A stretch of DNA of 64,000 nucleotides from Cryptomeria japonica. Lineage: Eukaryota > Streptophyta > Pinopsida > Cupressales > Cupressaceae. How positions within the stretch are numbered: the stretch's first letter is position 1; every line of letters begins with the position of its first letter. The notes under the pieces are model-generated. The model did no database searches. It had not been told where the DNA came from and saw only the letters and a program-made list of their open reading frames with translations. Location of the stretch: assembly GCF_030272615.1 (NCBI RefSeq), contig NC_081415.1:267763425-267827424 (forward strand). The letters are read 5' to 3'. Shown one piece after another: positions 23,426-35,204 of the stretch. A program made the position numbers and the translations under genes.

Positions 23426-23570
23426 CCTTGTAGACTACACAATTGCTTGAGAGTCTTGGGAGGAGGCATTTCCATGATGGCCTTTACCTTTGTAGGTTCT
23501 AATTCAATGCCTCGTCTAGACACGATGAAACCAAGGATCTTTCTTGAAGTGACCTCAAAGGCATACTTCT
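23426..23570 (-). pseudogene. G1 RT fragment between two insertions
   Basis: It encodes KYAFEVTSRKILGFIVSRRGIE...MEMPPPKTLKQL, the RT segment just downstream of the part ending LILNPNK at 54350. It shows that the RT was split by C3 on one side and by the solo LTR on the other. Confidence 0.93.
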
Positions 23571-24633
23571 TGTTAGGTCCTGGAGACAACTGGGATGGGG
23601 GGTGAATTAGTTGTCAATGAATTTCAAACTAAAACTAACTTAACCAAACTTAATGCTTAATATCGGTGAACCAAACTTTATGCTGGTAGAAAATTTTAAT
23701 AGTTAATTGAAGTACCAGTAAAGTTTAATGCACGAAACAAAAAGACAATAACATCCACAGCACATAACACATATATTTGTACGTGGAAACCCTGTAAGGG
23801 AAAAAACCACAGTGGGAAACCTTACCCACATCAAATGATACTACTGCAGATAGTATGTGTGTACAATATGGAGTCTGCACATGCAAAAAGGCCAACTTCC
23901 TAGATCTCATTGCTCAATCACAAAATGGGAGTCACACTGGCTACAATTGATTGGTTAAATCCAATGATAATGTACTGCTCAAAATAACATCTTCATATTA
24001 TGGATTCAGTACCAGTTAAGCTTTGTTTTGCCTTCTTCAAACCTTCCTTCAATATTGAATGATGTTTGCGTGTATAGCTCTGCTTATATTTGCATATACC
24101 TTATTATATTCCTCTTCCACTATTTCTATTGCAATCTCACAAATGAGATCTTACATATATACCAAAACCTAAGACCAAATGAGTAGGTCGGCTCACTAAA
24201 GATATTACAATGAAATCAATTACAAATGAATCAATATGCGATGCATCATGTCGGCTCAATGCATTTACAATAATAACAAATCATCTTCATAATGTGTCGT
24301 GTTGATCTGGAGTGGATAATGCTTGCCGGTACGTAACCTAGACCTATTTGCCGGTAACAACAAATATGCAAACCCGATTAAGTCAATGACCAAATTACCA
24401 AAACAAAGTGTCCAAATAATTTCTTCGACATAACCAAGTAATCTCCAAGTCATTCCAAGTGTCGATGAACAATATAACCTACCGGTGAACTAGATACCGG
24501 TGACTATGCATAAGTCACTGAATCATGTCGGTGAACATAATCAAGAATCTCCAAGTGTTGATAAGTGTTGATAGGTGTTGACAAGTGTTGACATCAATGA
24601 CAAAACCATACCAGCATATCTAAAATACCAACA
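23571..24633 (-). repeat. C3 3' LTR (1,063 bp)
   Basis: On the + strand it starts TGTTAGGTCC and ends ATACCAACA. It matches 53279-54349 along its length, with the G-rich GGGGGGTGAAT block near the start that is common in plant copia LTRs. Confidence 0.95.
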
Positions 24634-24985
24634 ATCTCCCCTTTTGGTATTGATGGCAACACAAGATGGAAAAACCATCAAAGTGCTAAAACAGAAATGT
24701 CAAATACCAAAAACCAACAATCTCCAAAAGAGATCATTAACCAGAAATCAAAATATAGATACAGGGAGTAACAATCTCTCCTCAAAAGATAATGTGTTTT
24801 TCCATAGATATCTCTCCCCCTTTGACATCAAATGCCAAAGCAATACAAAAACTAGATTCAAACATTTACAAAATACCAACTTATCAATTTATCCAACTAC
24901 TCCCCCTGAGAAGTAGCTCTCCTCATCAAAGCCAGAAAAAGATTTCTCTGTCAATTCTATCAGTTTGATGCCAAGCATCAATTGT
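24634..24985 (-). other. C3 3' tail and PPT
   Basis: Noncoding; on the minus strand it contains three purine-rich blocks (near 24900, 24815 and 24635). The last, CCAAAAGGGGAGAT, touches the LTR and is the PPT. Confidence 0.85.
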
Positions 24986-25714
24986 CTAAGTCTCTACCAG
25001 TGGGGGTATAACCCCAAGCTGCTCTCTGAGATATTCAAAAGTTTCCTTAGGCAAAGGCTTAGTAAAAATATCTGATATCTGTTCTTTAGTATTCACATAA
25101 ACCAATTTCACTTCTTTTGCTTCAACATTCTCTTTTAGAAAATTGAATTTGATAGAAACATGTTTATTTTTTGAGTGAAATACCCGATTCTTAGATATAT
25201 CAATTGCTGCCATATTATCACAGTAAATTGTTATAGGTTCCTTGCATTTTACCTTTATGTCCTTCAACATTTTCTTGATCCATAACACCTATGTACAATT
25301 AGTTGTTGTTGCAACATAGTCTGATTCTACTATTGATAAAGATGTGCAACTTTGTTTCTTGCTCAACCAAGAAATTAATCTGCTACCAAGAAAGAATGCT
25401 CCATCGGTGGTGCTTTTTCTGTCATCTACATCTCCTACCCAATTTGCATCTGTGTATGCACATAAATCAAAATTTTCATCTCTAGGATACCATAAACCAA
25501 GATTTGTAGTGCCCTGTAGATACCGGAAAATCCTTTTCACTACCGATTCATGATTTTCTTTAGGATTACTTTGAAATCTTGAAACAATACATACTACATT
25601 CATAATATTAGGTCTTGTTTGTGTCAAATATAGTAAACCTCCTATCATAGACTTGTATCTTGTCGGATTGACAGGTGTTGATTCATCGTTCAATGATAAT
25701 TTATCAGTTGTAGT
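24986..25714 (-). pseudogene. C3 RT end and RNase H
   Basis: It continues the RT after the G2 insertion with [53 protein letters not shown], and the RNase H end IYCDNMAAIDISKN...DIFTKPLPKETFEYLREQLG. There is one in-frame TAG at 25289-25291 (a CAG position in the family), and the frame continues on both sides of it. Otherwise it is open and well conserved. Confidence 0.93.
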
Positions 25715-26481
25715 TGTAGACACCTAAAATTGTCATGTCTAATTAAATAAATATTTTATTTATTTAATTATCTAAGCCTAATTCCTCTATTAATTAAATA
25801 AATCTTTATTTATTTAATTAATTCATTTATCCTCTTCTAGCCTTATTTCTCATTTAAATAAATATATTTATTTATTTAAATTATCATTTTCCTAAATTAA
25901 ATAAATATTCTTATTTATTTAATTATCCTACTTCTTCTATTAATTAAATAAATCTTTATTTATTTAATTAATTCATTAGCCTTTTTCTACACATGACACA
26001 TGTCATTCATCTCTTAATTCCTACACTACCTACCTCTTTCATTATTTTATTATTTCTTTTACCTACCCTCTAATCCTAGCCGACCTCCTTTTTACACCTC
26101 TCAATCTTATCCCTCCATTTCATATTGTGTCTTCTATTTAAGGAGATGCCTCCTTCATTGTCAAACCCTAACAACTTGATCAATTGACTACACTACGATC
26201 CTACTTGCAACCACATTCCGTTCTTTGTTGAGCTCTTGTGCATATAAAAATCTGAGAGCAAATATATCAAGCAAGATCAATGGAGATAGGAAGAATGGAG
26301 ATCAAAACCCTATTGGACATGTGATGGTATAATCTTTGTGATTTTGTTTTATTTTACATTGTCTTAGGTAATCTTCATATGTTATGGTGGATCTTTGTTA
26401 TTGTTAGGCTAGGGTTTTTGTGGTTGGATTCATTTAGCCTTTCAATCTTGTTATTATTGTTATCCATTTTCACCATATACA
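25715..26481 (+). repeat. G2 5' LTR (767 bp)
   Basis: It starts TGTAGACACC and ends CATATACA. Its first 270 bp are made of AT-rich direct and inverted repeats of TAATTAAATAAAT type. A CTATTTAAGG box near 26133 is the likely TATA element. The rest of the LTR includes AACCCTA and TTGTTGAGC stretches. Confidence 0.97.
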
Positions 26482-26484
26482 TTT

Positions 26485-26502
26485 TGGCACGCCCGGTGGG
26501 AC
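26485..26502 (+). promoter_or_regulatory. G2 primer binding site
   Basis: TGGCACGCCCGGTGGGAC starts three bases after the LTR and begins with TGG, the complement of a tRNA CCA end. I cannot name the tRNA with certainty. Confidence 0.75.
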
Positions 26503-28592
26503 TCTTGTCCCTTTGCATTTAACCTTTTTGTTGCAGATTTTGCGTTTTTGAAGTTGCAGATCGGACATTTTTCGATGACATTTTAGGTTTTTCCGCGTCT
26601 GCGAACTTTCGGATCGCGTCTCTGAGTTTCAGGAGCGTCTACGGATTCTGGAATAGCGTCTGTGTTTTGACAAGTTTTATTTTGCAGATCTCAGACAGGG
26701 GCGTCTGTGTTACATAATCGCGTCTGCGTTGTTTCTGATTGCGTCTGTGTCCAATAAGGGTGTCTGTGATTTTTGGTCGCGTCTGTGAGTCACAGAACCG
26801 CATCTGTGTCATACAGCCGCATCTGTGTCTGCGGTAACAACGTCTGTGTTTTTACTGTTTCGAAATTTTCAAAATTTTCTCTGATTCAACTTTCGGATTT
26901 CGCGCTTAGGGTTTCAGATCTAGTTTATTTTTTTAACTAACCCTTTCAGATCTAGCTAACTAAGTTTGTGCAGCTTGTCTTGGAAGCAAAAAAACATTTT
27001 TATTGAAGGCCCCTCTTTCACAAAGTCTTTTGGGTTTTTTAAAATTTACCTAACTTGTGTGCTTGCAGGAAGGGGTGATCATTTGAAACAACCCAAACTA
27101 CTAACAAATTTTGTTGCAGGTCCTTGGCTAGGGTTTTGAAATTTTGTTGTGTGCCTTGTTTTCATAGATTAGCAAACACTTCCATTGGTGCACTAAAATT
27201 GAATCATTGTCTTTTGTGTCTTGAACAATAGGCTCTTTTTGTTTAATCTTTAGAGGGCCTATCTTCTCGTGTGGTCATTAGGACTACTAGTGAGAAGAGA
27301 ACGACCCAAGTGGTAGTGAGGAACACCCACCTCTTCCAAACCACTATAATCAAATGTATTCATGGTGAAAACTATGAATAACGTGTGCTGATTAGTTCAT
27401 ACCGACACTATGTCTCCCCATAAACCTGTTTGATCAAATTTATTTGATCATTTGTAGGGCGTAACCCCTACCGGCTGGGAGCCTTCTGTATTTATAGAGT
27501 TGAAAGTGCCGCATGTATGGCCACATGAGCGGATTCCCTTACTAGCACCTTTTTGTTTTAGAAGCCCAAATCCTTCTAGTTGTTGGGGCAGGAGGTCGGA
27601 CCTCTAGTAGCGGCCCACACACATACGGTTCTTAGTAGAGATACAAAGTTCGCCATGGGGAGTTTTCATGGGGACTGATGCTTGGCTGACCTGAGAAGTG
27701 AGTGCCGAGGGTGGAGCCAGTGAGGTCAAGCATCTAAGTATCCACTCTGAATAGCGTAGCCTCGGGGGTAAAACCCTATGTGGGATCAACAACTATTGTC
27801 TTGGCCAGCCATAAGAATTGTGCTTGTCTTATGTTAAACATTCAAACATTCAAGACCAAACAACAAAACATTGTGTCTTTTGTGTCTTCAAGTGTATGCA
27901 AAATAACTTTACATCAAACAACACACTTTTCTTGGACTCATTTTGAAGTCTAAACACTTGCAAACATTGAGTCCTCATCAACATTGTGTCCTCTTGTCAC
28001 GAAAAACAGTCAAACAGTCAGATTTGGTCACAACAAAATAACTTCACAGATTGGAAAAATTGCATGAAGTTTACAGAAACGCGTCTATGTCTGTTTTAAC
28101 CGCGTCTGAGTCATATAAACGCGTCTGTGAAGGGCAGAATAGCGTCTGTGTCTGTAACAGCATCTGTGTCAAACAGAGACATGTCTGTGTCTGGGAATCG
28201 CGTCTGTGAAGAATACAGAAGCATCTGTGTCCAGAATTGAAAATTTTTACAGTCCGGCAAACAAAGGAATTCAGTTTCGGAATACTTGAGCTTCCTAGGT
28301 TGTTTCTTCAGGTTTCATCTAGCATTCAACCTGTCTTTGGGTCTCATACAGTCCATCATTGCTGTACATTTCTCATTACAATCACAATTGTCTAAACTTG
28401 AGTCAAAAGGTCGCTTGCTTGTCCTCATCATACTCTTTCAACACTTTACATACAACTACACTTTGCTAGGTGGTCCCTCATCAAGGTTTCTTACCTTTGG
28501 GTCTCATTTGGTCTTACTTAGAGTCAAGGTCAGCTTACCTCATCAAGAGAAACTATCCTCTCTTTGGAAGTCACACCTACTCTACTACATAC
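26503..28592 (+). other. G2 leader, first part, with two motif arrays
   Basis: No long coding frame. It contains about 12 copies of a GCGTCTGTG-like motif at 26595-26850 and about 8 more at 28081-28235, irregularly spaced at roughly 15-40 bp. Between them is unique-looking sequence with a CCTCGGGGGTAAAACCC stretch near 27761. The leader is broken by the TR-GAG element at 28593 and resumes at 36417-36548, giving an original length of about 2.2 kb. Confidence 0.75.
26595..28235 (+). repeat. GCGTCTGTG motif arrays in G2 leader
   Basis: Cluster one (26595-26850) and cluster two (28081-28235) are interspersed, not head-to-tail, copies of GCGTCTGTG with variants GCATCTGTG and ACGTCTGTG. Reverse-complement copies occur in the PMD intron at 48203-48455. 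Confidence 0.85.
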
Positions 28593-29835
28593 TGTAAAGC
28601 AGAAAAATGATCGAACCCTAGTTGCTCTCCCCTCTTCCAACTCCAAGGAGAGAGAAGGGAGGTCGCTAGGGTTGATGGTTTTCACTTGGGAGACTTTACA
28701 TTCAAAAGAGGGGTTGAAACCCACAAGATCCAATCCCACACAATGCAAGATTGGATTCTAAATGAGTTTCAAGGGTTAAGACAGCAAGGCTACCCTCTTT
28801 TGTAAAGAATGTTGATAGAAAAATTAAGCTAGGAATGCATAGAAAGTGACAAAGATTCGCTTATAAACTAAGATAGGGATATAGGATGAAGCTGCGGACC
28901 TGGTATTAGCAGTAGAATGTTGATACGACACTATCCTACAAATTTGAGCAAAAGTTGACGGGATGATGGCGCCCGGCGTGCACACGGTCCTCCAAAAAAT
29001 CCGCGAAACGAAGGGAGATCTGTTCGTCTCTGCACAAGGATTCCAGATCTTCAATTTCAGCCGCGTACCTACAACCTACACACAAAAAAGTGAAGATTAT
29101 TGGGGGGTTAGGGATTAGGGGTTTGCCTTTAGGTCAAACCCCGGTTTTGGAATTAACCAAGAAATGAGAAATGCTGTAAATGTAAATGTCTGTAATGTAA
29201 AACAAGTACTAATACCTTGTTGTAAGGATGTTTGTATCCTTATGTGCGAAGGTATAGATGTTGTTGTTTGTTGTATGTTGTAGTATGTAGTAAGTGATCT
29301 CCTCTTCAATGGTTGAATCCTTGCCTTGAATGAAACACATAGCCTTGAATGGAGACTTGGAATGATCAATTGCTTGAATGCTTGAATGCCTGAATGTTTG
29401 AATGTTTGAGTATCGTTTCCACATCTTGTACACCTATGTCCTTTTTCTTCCTCAAATGGGAGAGGAAAATTTAGTTTATATACTTGTCAATTAGGGCTGA
29501 TAGACTGATTTTCCCGACCTTAGGCCGACCAGGAAATGATAATTTCCAATTTGCAAACAAAAAGACCCGAAGTCCCATAGGAGACCGGGCCCAAAATAGG
29601 GCCAGGGACCAGGGCGCTGGGTGCCATGGTCCTGGGGGACCAGGGCACTGGGCGCTCTGGTCCCACCTCCCGGGACAGCAGGGTGCAAAGGAGGTTCAGG
29701 CCAGGGTGCAAGAAAATGCAGTTTTTAGTGTCGTAATCAGGTTTCGAGGTCTCCATTCAGGTTCCGTGTTGCGTCGCCATCATGAAGACCGAAATGCAGT
29801 CGAAATTATAAGTGTCACAATTTTAGGACGCTACA
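28593..29835 (-). repeat. TR-GAG element 3' LTR (1,243 bp)
   Basis: It is adjacent to a purine-rich tract on the minus strand (29836-29860, reading AAAGTTGGGGCTAAA before the LTR). It contains two tandem copies of a GGGACCAGGGCGCTGGG-type unit (29605-29665); the other LTR has one. A TATA box on the minus strand (GTATATAAAC, 29474-29483) fits. Confidence 0.93.
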
Positions 29836-30681
29836 TTTAGCCCCAACTTTAGTGGGAGTATGTATGCTCATACTTCCGGTAAAGTACAAGGAAACAACAT
29901 TGAAAGACTTTCACCACGTCAAGGAGGCAAGACACACCAAGCCCCCAGTGGACTAAGGATCTTACGACTTCGATTGAAAAAGTAAAAGGGAAGATCACGA
30001 GGGAGAACCATGACTGTCAGCAGTAAGGCTCCCTCACTATGAGTCATGCAAGAGAAATACTGAAAATTTTCAAGGCAAAGCTAAGTTCGCCAAGAAATTT
30101 TCAAGTATCCTGAAGGGATAGATGGGGTGTATGCCCCCCTACGTTAAAGCAATCGTACACGCCTCAACGGGGGTGATTGCTTTAACGTAGTGATACACAT
30201 AAGAAATGAGAAGGGAAAGGAGCATGTTATCACAAAGATTTAGCCCCCAAGTGTGAGATAAACCCAAGGATAATAGACACAAAACACAAAGCATGAGGTG
30301 ACTTCACTTTCCTCGGGGTCAGTATGCTGTATGATAAGTCATGTATATATATCATATGTATGTATGCATAATCGTTCTTCATTCCCCAATCAAGGAAGGT
30401 CACCTAGAAGAAGGGAACACATGTGTCTTTTGAGTCAATCATGAGAGAGACCAAAAGAGATCTCAATGCTTTGCATCGTCCTCAAGTAGACAACACTAAG
30501 GACAACAAATAGACGAATGAGAATAACATATAGAAGAAGTAACAAAAGAGAGGAGGAGAGAATCTACTATGCTAATGAAACTAGTCTAGCACATCATCTA
30601 CCCCCCGATCTTGCTGATCAATGTTTCGGGAAGGCAGGGAACATGCTAGAGGAGGAGCATCCAACATAGCAGATGGAACTA
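29836..30681 (-). other. TR-GAG element 3' noncoding region with a perfect hairpin
   Basis: No gene. It contains a perfect 16-bp inverted repeat (30139-30154 with 30175-30190, 20-nt loop) and, near the PPT, a shorter hairpin built on AGTATG/CATACT (about 29865-29885). Confidence 0.8.
30139..30190. repeat. Perfect 16-bp inverted repeat
   Basis: CTACGTTAAAGCAATC at 30139-30154 and its exact reverse complement at 30175-30190, separated by 20 bases. Confidence 0.95.
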
Positions 30682-31159
30682 TCACAAGATCCAAACAAGG
30701 GCTATGTTCATGTTCCAAGCCACATTGTCTTGTCTAGGAGCTAGGATAAGTGCTTTAGAAAATTCGTTAGATAAATGGTTATCAATATCAAAAAGTTCAT
30801 ATTCACTATTAGAAGCAAGAGAAGTAACATTTTCATCATGAATAACATTTTCATCTATATCATCATCAAGATTTATAAAAATAGGATCTTTATCGCACAA
30901 GATCAAGACCATCATGCATCTTATGTTTAGGAGATTTTGGCTCAATTTTTGGTTGAGGAGAAAATGGGATAATGCTTGTTGAAGGTGTTTTTGGAGATTG
31001 CAAAGTTTGAGAAGCAGCTGCTTGAGCTCTAAGACGATGCTTTCGTCGACGTTCACGTGCAGAACGATTTCGTCTAGTCTTAGTAGGAAGTGGAGAAGAT
31101 TGAGGAGGAGGAATGTTCTCATCCTTATCACTTGGGTGTTTAGGTTGTGGTCTCTTAGG
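30682..31159 (-). pseudogene. TR-GAG element linker region after protease, decayed
   Basis: After the TAG at 31160-31162 the protease frame continues through a basic stretch (TKTRRNRSARERRRKHRLRA, about 31020-31080) and further to about 30895. An acidic segment ending ALILAPRQDNV is then read in another frame up to 30682. The content resembles the acidic protease-RT linker of G2. Coding ends before any RT, so the deletion boundary lies here. Confidence 0.6.
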
Positions 31160-32638
31160 CTAGATAATAGGAGAAGAAGAAGGTCTCTTTTCTCTATAAA
31201 AGGAAGGAGGAGGAACTGCTCCATATAAAGGAGGAGTATTTGGTTTAGGAAGGAGACCAAGTCCATCATGATGAGGAGGTATAGGTCTACTCTTAGAAGG
31301 TTTATTAGGTATAGACATGGTCACATCCATAGGGATGGGTTGGGAATCTTCTTGAGGAAAGATATTAGTTTTATCTTTCAAAGGAAGAACTTCCTTCTCA
31401 AGAACAATAGGAATAGCAAGTTTGGGTGTTCTAGGTTCACTTAGAGATAGGATCATATCTGTTTTCCACTTTTGATAAGATTTGAAAAGATGATCACTTC
31501 GCGGAGGAAGAGATTGGAATTGTTTAGGCCAAAAATAATCAATAGGAACGCTAGAAATTCTTTCAGCCGGTTTAAAGAGACTATGATTGACAGTAACAAC
31601 TTCACCATTATGGGGAAATTTCAAACACTTGTGAATAGGAGAGGCAATAGCTTTCATGGAAGATAGCCAAGGATAGCCAAGCTTCACACGAAATTGTTCA
31701 GATGAAGGAATAATAGCAAAGTTCACATCAAGGGATTTGTTATGAACTTCAATAGGTAATGTAATAGAACCAATTGCAGGAGAAGAAAATGCATCAAATA
31801 ATTTCATAATCACATCTGTTTTGTCATAGATCACTTGATTCAATTGCAAAGTAAAAAGAAACTCTTCAGTAATAACATTAACCATGTACGAAGGATCAAT
31901 AAGCACTCCACGGCAAGGCGTATTCTTGACTTTTGCAACTATGTATAAAGGACCATCAGGTGCTCTAATCGTTTCAATAGAATCAAATGTGATGGAATGT
32001 TCTTTAGGGTTTTCTTGCTGCTCTACAAAGTTAATCACATTCAGAGTCATAGACACAAGACCATCAGATGAGAGAGAGGAATCATTAGTCTCAATCGCAT
32101 TAGAGGTATGAGAAGGTAATGGATCAGTAAAAATCTGAAGATTTTGGTTAGGAGGAGCTACAGATGTGTTGCCTTTATCACTCACTCCAGAAACAGAGAT
32201 AGTATTACTATCAATCAAATCTTGAATTTTACCCTTTAAAGAAAAACATTTTTCAGTATCATGCCCAGGCTGACGATGAAATTGACAAAAAGATTTGTTA
32301 TCAAAATAAGGTGAAGTAATCTTTGTAGGAACTATTTGCCTTATAGGAGGAAGAGTAAGCACATTTTGTTCCAATAACTTATTCATAATACTATGCAATG
32401 ATTCATTCAAAGGAGTATACTTTCTTTCTTTCTTGAAAAACTTAGAAATAGGAGGCACATCTGATGCTGCATTCACATTGTTGTTGATGATGTTTTCATT
32501 GAATTTGATGGAATCTCTATTCGGTTTAAACTTCCCAAATGGTTGTTGACTGCTATCACCCTTATCACTCGGAGCCATAGGATGAGATTGTTCCATTTGA
32601 CTCACAGTCAGTTGATAATTGTGAAGAGTTGCACACAA
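31160..32638 (-). pseudogene. TR-GAG element zinc knuckle and retropepsin-like domain with altered active site
   Basis: It is in the same frame as gag, separated from it only by the TAG at 32639-32641. It has a Tat-type knuckle CQFHRQPGHDTEKC, then a retropepsin fold region (GVLIDPSYMVNVITEEFL, later VKLGYPWLSSMKAI and CLKFPHNGEVVTV). The active site expected as DGG or DSG reads DPS, so proteolysis is doubtful. The rest of the fold is clearly comparable with G2 (LIDGG, LLGRPWIHEM, CIKFPHNGVEVTV). A second TAG ends this segment at 31160-31162. The frame is otherwise undamaged over 490 codons. The first codon is TTG after the stop, so there is no independent start. Confidence 0.88.
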
Positions 32639-34024
32639 CTATTGGAAAGAAGTAAACTCAGAAAACAGAAGTTTGTCTCGAATATCTTTTTGTAAATTAG
32701 AAATAAAGATTCTTTGAATATCATTGTCAAGCACTGGAAAGGAAATTTGAGCATACAAATGCTTATATCTACCAATGAAATCAGTCACTTTTTCTTTAAC
32801 ACCTTGTTTACAATGCATTAAATCAATCAAAGTAACTTTAGGACTTATATTGTTTTGAAATTGTTGAATGAAAGCATTTGCAAGTTGTTCGAAAGAAGTA
32901 ATAGAATAAGAAGGCAATGAGCAATACCATTGTAGGGCTTTGTCTCTTAATGTTCTAGTGAACAGTTTTGCAAGCAACCTTTGGTCATAAGCAAAATCAG
33001 TACAAATTGTTTGAAAAGTCTTAACATGTGTTAGAGGATCACCTTTACCATTATAAAGCTCCAAATGTGGGATTTCAACATGTTTAGGAGGGATAGCTCG
33101 AACAATGTCAAGAGAAAGTGGGCTCGCAACATCAAATGTGGGCACACTAAACTTAGATTGATTCATAGAGGCAATTTGTTGCTGCTGTAAAGAAGAGACA
33201 GTTTGTGCAAGATTGTTAATGGTAGCTTCAATCGAGGAGTTCATATTAGATGTGTTAGATTGAGATGGAGGTGTTAAGTTATTGAAAGAAGGTAGAGAGT
33301 AAGGTGGTGGGACTCTATGATAATTAATCATAGGAGATGATTGGACAGGAGGAACACTACAAGGAGGAATGGAATGGTTAAATGAATTGCCCCCTTGCGT
33401 CATGTTCATTTGCGGAGATGTAATAGGAACACTCATTGAAGGAATGAATGAAGAAGTCGGATTAAATGAAGGAAGAGGGTTAATTGAAGAGGAAGGATTG
33501 CCCCCATGACTAGTAATCACAGGAGGAATGCCTTGTATAGAAGTAGTCATTATGTTTGATGTAAAGGTAGGTATGCTAGCAATAGAAGTTGTCAAAGGAA
33601 TAGAATGATTGACTTGAGTAGGAGGTTGTGTATAACCTAAAGTTTCGGCACAACTCTTCATAGGCATCACATTCGAATCCACAATGTGTGCAATACCATG
33701 CAAAATATCAATTCCATTCTTATCACTTTGAAGCATATGTTTTAGACCCTCAATTAAAGGAAGAGCTTGACTATCAGGGTATTCTTGAGACATCCATTGT
33801 CGAAAATCGTCAAATTGATTATCCAATTTCGAAAGTTGTTCAACAGAAACCTCATGGAGAGCTTCTTCATCATTAGGAGGATTAGAGGAATTACCCATGT
33901 CCTCGTTAAAAAGGCTATTCAAATTAGGTTCCATCTCCTCGGTAGTTAAACCTCGGAAAGACTTAATTCTACAGCTTCGTCTAACAGGAATAGTGTAAGT
34001 AGGGCTTATTGTTGTAAAACTCAT
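32639..34024 (-). CDS. TR-GAG element Gag protein (461 aa)
   Basis: It starts at ATG 34024 and is open for 461 codons to a TAG. The N-terminal third is a variable, acidic linker; the middle is Pro/Ser/Asn-rich with repeated PP and SxxP phrases. A Gln-rich coiled-coil-like stretch (TVSSLQQQQIASM) precedes the retrotransposon gag core: LYNGKGDPLTHVKTFQTICTD, LFTRTLRDKALQWYCSLP, SFEQLANAFIQQFQ, FIGRYKHLYAQI. These match G2 Gag block by block. Gag would form the particle that packages the RNA. An intact gag with nothing else usable supports trans-mobilisation by a related autonomous element. Confidence 0.9.
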   Translation of the reverse strand: MSFTTISPTYTIPVRRSCRIKSFRGLTTEEMEPNLNSLFNEDMGNSSNPPNDEEALHEVSVEQLSKLDNQFDDFRQWMSQEYPDSQALPLIEGLKHMLQSDKNGIDILHGIAHIVDSNVMPMKSCAETLGYTQPPTQVNHSIPLTTSIASIPTFTSNIMTTSIQGIPPVITSHGGNPSSSINPLPSFNPTSSFIPSMSVPITSPQMNMTQGGNSFNHSIPPCSVPPVQSSPMINYHRVPPPYSLPSFNNLTPPSQSNTSNMNSSIEATINNLAQTVSSLQQQQIASMNQSKFSVPTFDVASPLSLDIVRAIPPKHVEIPHLELYNGKGDPLTHVKTFQTICTDFAYDQRLLAKLFTRTLRDKALQWYCSLPSYSITSFEQLANAFIQQFQNNISPKVTLIDLMHCKQGVKEKVTDFIGRYKHLYAQISFPVLDNDIQRIFISNLQKDIRDKLLFSEFTSFQ

Positions 34025-35204
34025 GCACTAGAGAGAGATAGAAAATTTTGAATTTAGAGGTAGCAATTTTCAGTAAAATTAGCCAATCTTCTAGATTTAA
34101 GCTGTTAAATGCAATCACGAACAGTCTCCCAAAATTTTGAAAAAAATGTCCGGGACCGTGGTGCTCGGAGTGCACACGGTCCTTGCAACTTTTTTCGAAA
34201 TTTGCAGGGATGAAAGTTATGATGATTTTAAAGCTAATCTGAAAAAATTGAGTGATTTTACGATCTGTAGATAGGCCAAATTAAAGTTACAATCTCAAAA
34301 TTGAACCCTACCAAGATTGTCGAAAAATGCAAAATTTGAATTTTGAAAAAGAGAGGGAAACTGAAATTTTGAATTTTATGATTTTAGAGGGAATATCAAA
34401 AGCAATGCAAGTTTTGAAATTTAAAAATTGACTCAATTTCACGCAAAATTCAATTTTGAAAGCGGAAATCAAAGTTGTTGTAATTAAGCACTTAATTTCA
34501 AAAGTCACAAATTGCAAGAATTTGAATAAAGCACTGAAATTTTGAATGAATGCAAACACACTTTTCAGATTTAGGACAGTAAGAACACAATTTTGACACA
34601 AAATTTCAATTTCAACGATTTTTGAATAATTAGGAGCCTTAAACCAAGCAATCACAAGACCAACTTTGACTGTAATTTTGAAAGTGTTATAATTGATAAA
34701 ATCAGCCAAAATTCTGGATTTTAGCAGAAAAATATAGTAAGATCGTGCTCCCGAAATTTCGAAAAAAATGTCGGGGATGATGGCGCTCGGAGTGCACACG
34801 GTCCTCGCAAATTTTTTCCAAATTTTCAGGGATGAAAGATATTGTGATTTTATTGCGAAATCCAAAGTTACAGCTGATTTGGAGATGTTTTGATCAATGA
34901 AATTGTCGGACAAAGGTTGAATCAAGAGGGTTTCAAAAATTAGGGTTTTGACACTTAACCACTTAATTTTCAAAATTAAAGCACAAATATGAATTGATGA
35001 TTTGTAATAGAAGGGCAGATCTGAAACAAGCATTAATAATTAAACATTTCGCAAGCTCAATCACTAAAAAGAAAATTTAGGGTTTTTATGCAATCAACCT
35101 CTAAAATTTGCAAAAGATCAAACATGGAAATGTAATTAAGGAATCCAATTTTCAGATCTAATCATGAAAAATTAGAAAGGATGTTCACATCGGGTTCACC
35201 AAAA
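34025..35204 (-). other. TR-GAG element leader with PBS and repeated hairpin motif
   Basis: On the minus strand the sequence after the 5' LTR reads TTTTGGTGAACCCGATGTG, so TGGTGAACCCGATGTG is the candidate PBS (about 35186-35201). The leader is AT-rich without a clear gene; the 241-codon frame at 34308-35033 has low-complexity content and no domain. Two copies of a CACACGGTCC-containing motif lie at about 34150-34205 and 34770-34825; a third version lies in each LTR. Confidence 0.7.
34153..34182. repeat. GGACCGTG/CACGGTCC hairpin in TR-GAG leader
   Basis: Perfect 8-bp inverted repeat (34153-34160 with 34175-34182) with a 14-nt loop. Related versions at about 34776-34803 and in both LTRs (about 28966-28993 and 35577-35605) keep the CACACGGTCC arm. 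Confidence 0.85.

Noticed and set aside
30682-31269. 195-codon Leu-rich minus-strand frame taken as one protein
   Set aside because: Its first half overlaps the protease-frame linker in another frame and is a shadow; only the acidic last part looks related to a pol linker.
34308-35033. 241-codon minus-strand frame in the TR-GAG leader as an extra gene
   Set aside because: Biased Phe/Ile/Lys composition from AT-rich repeats, no domain, and location in the leader between PBS and gag.
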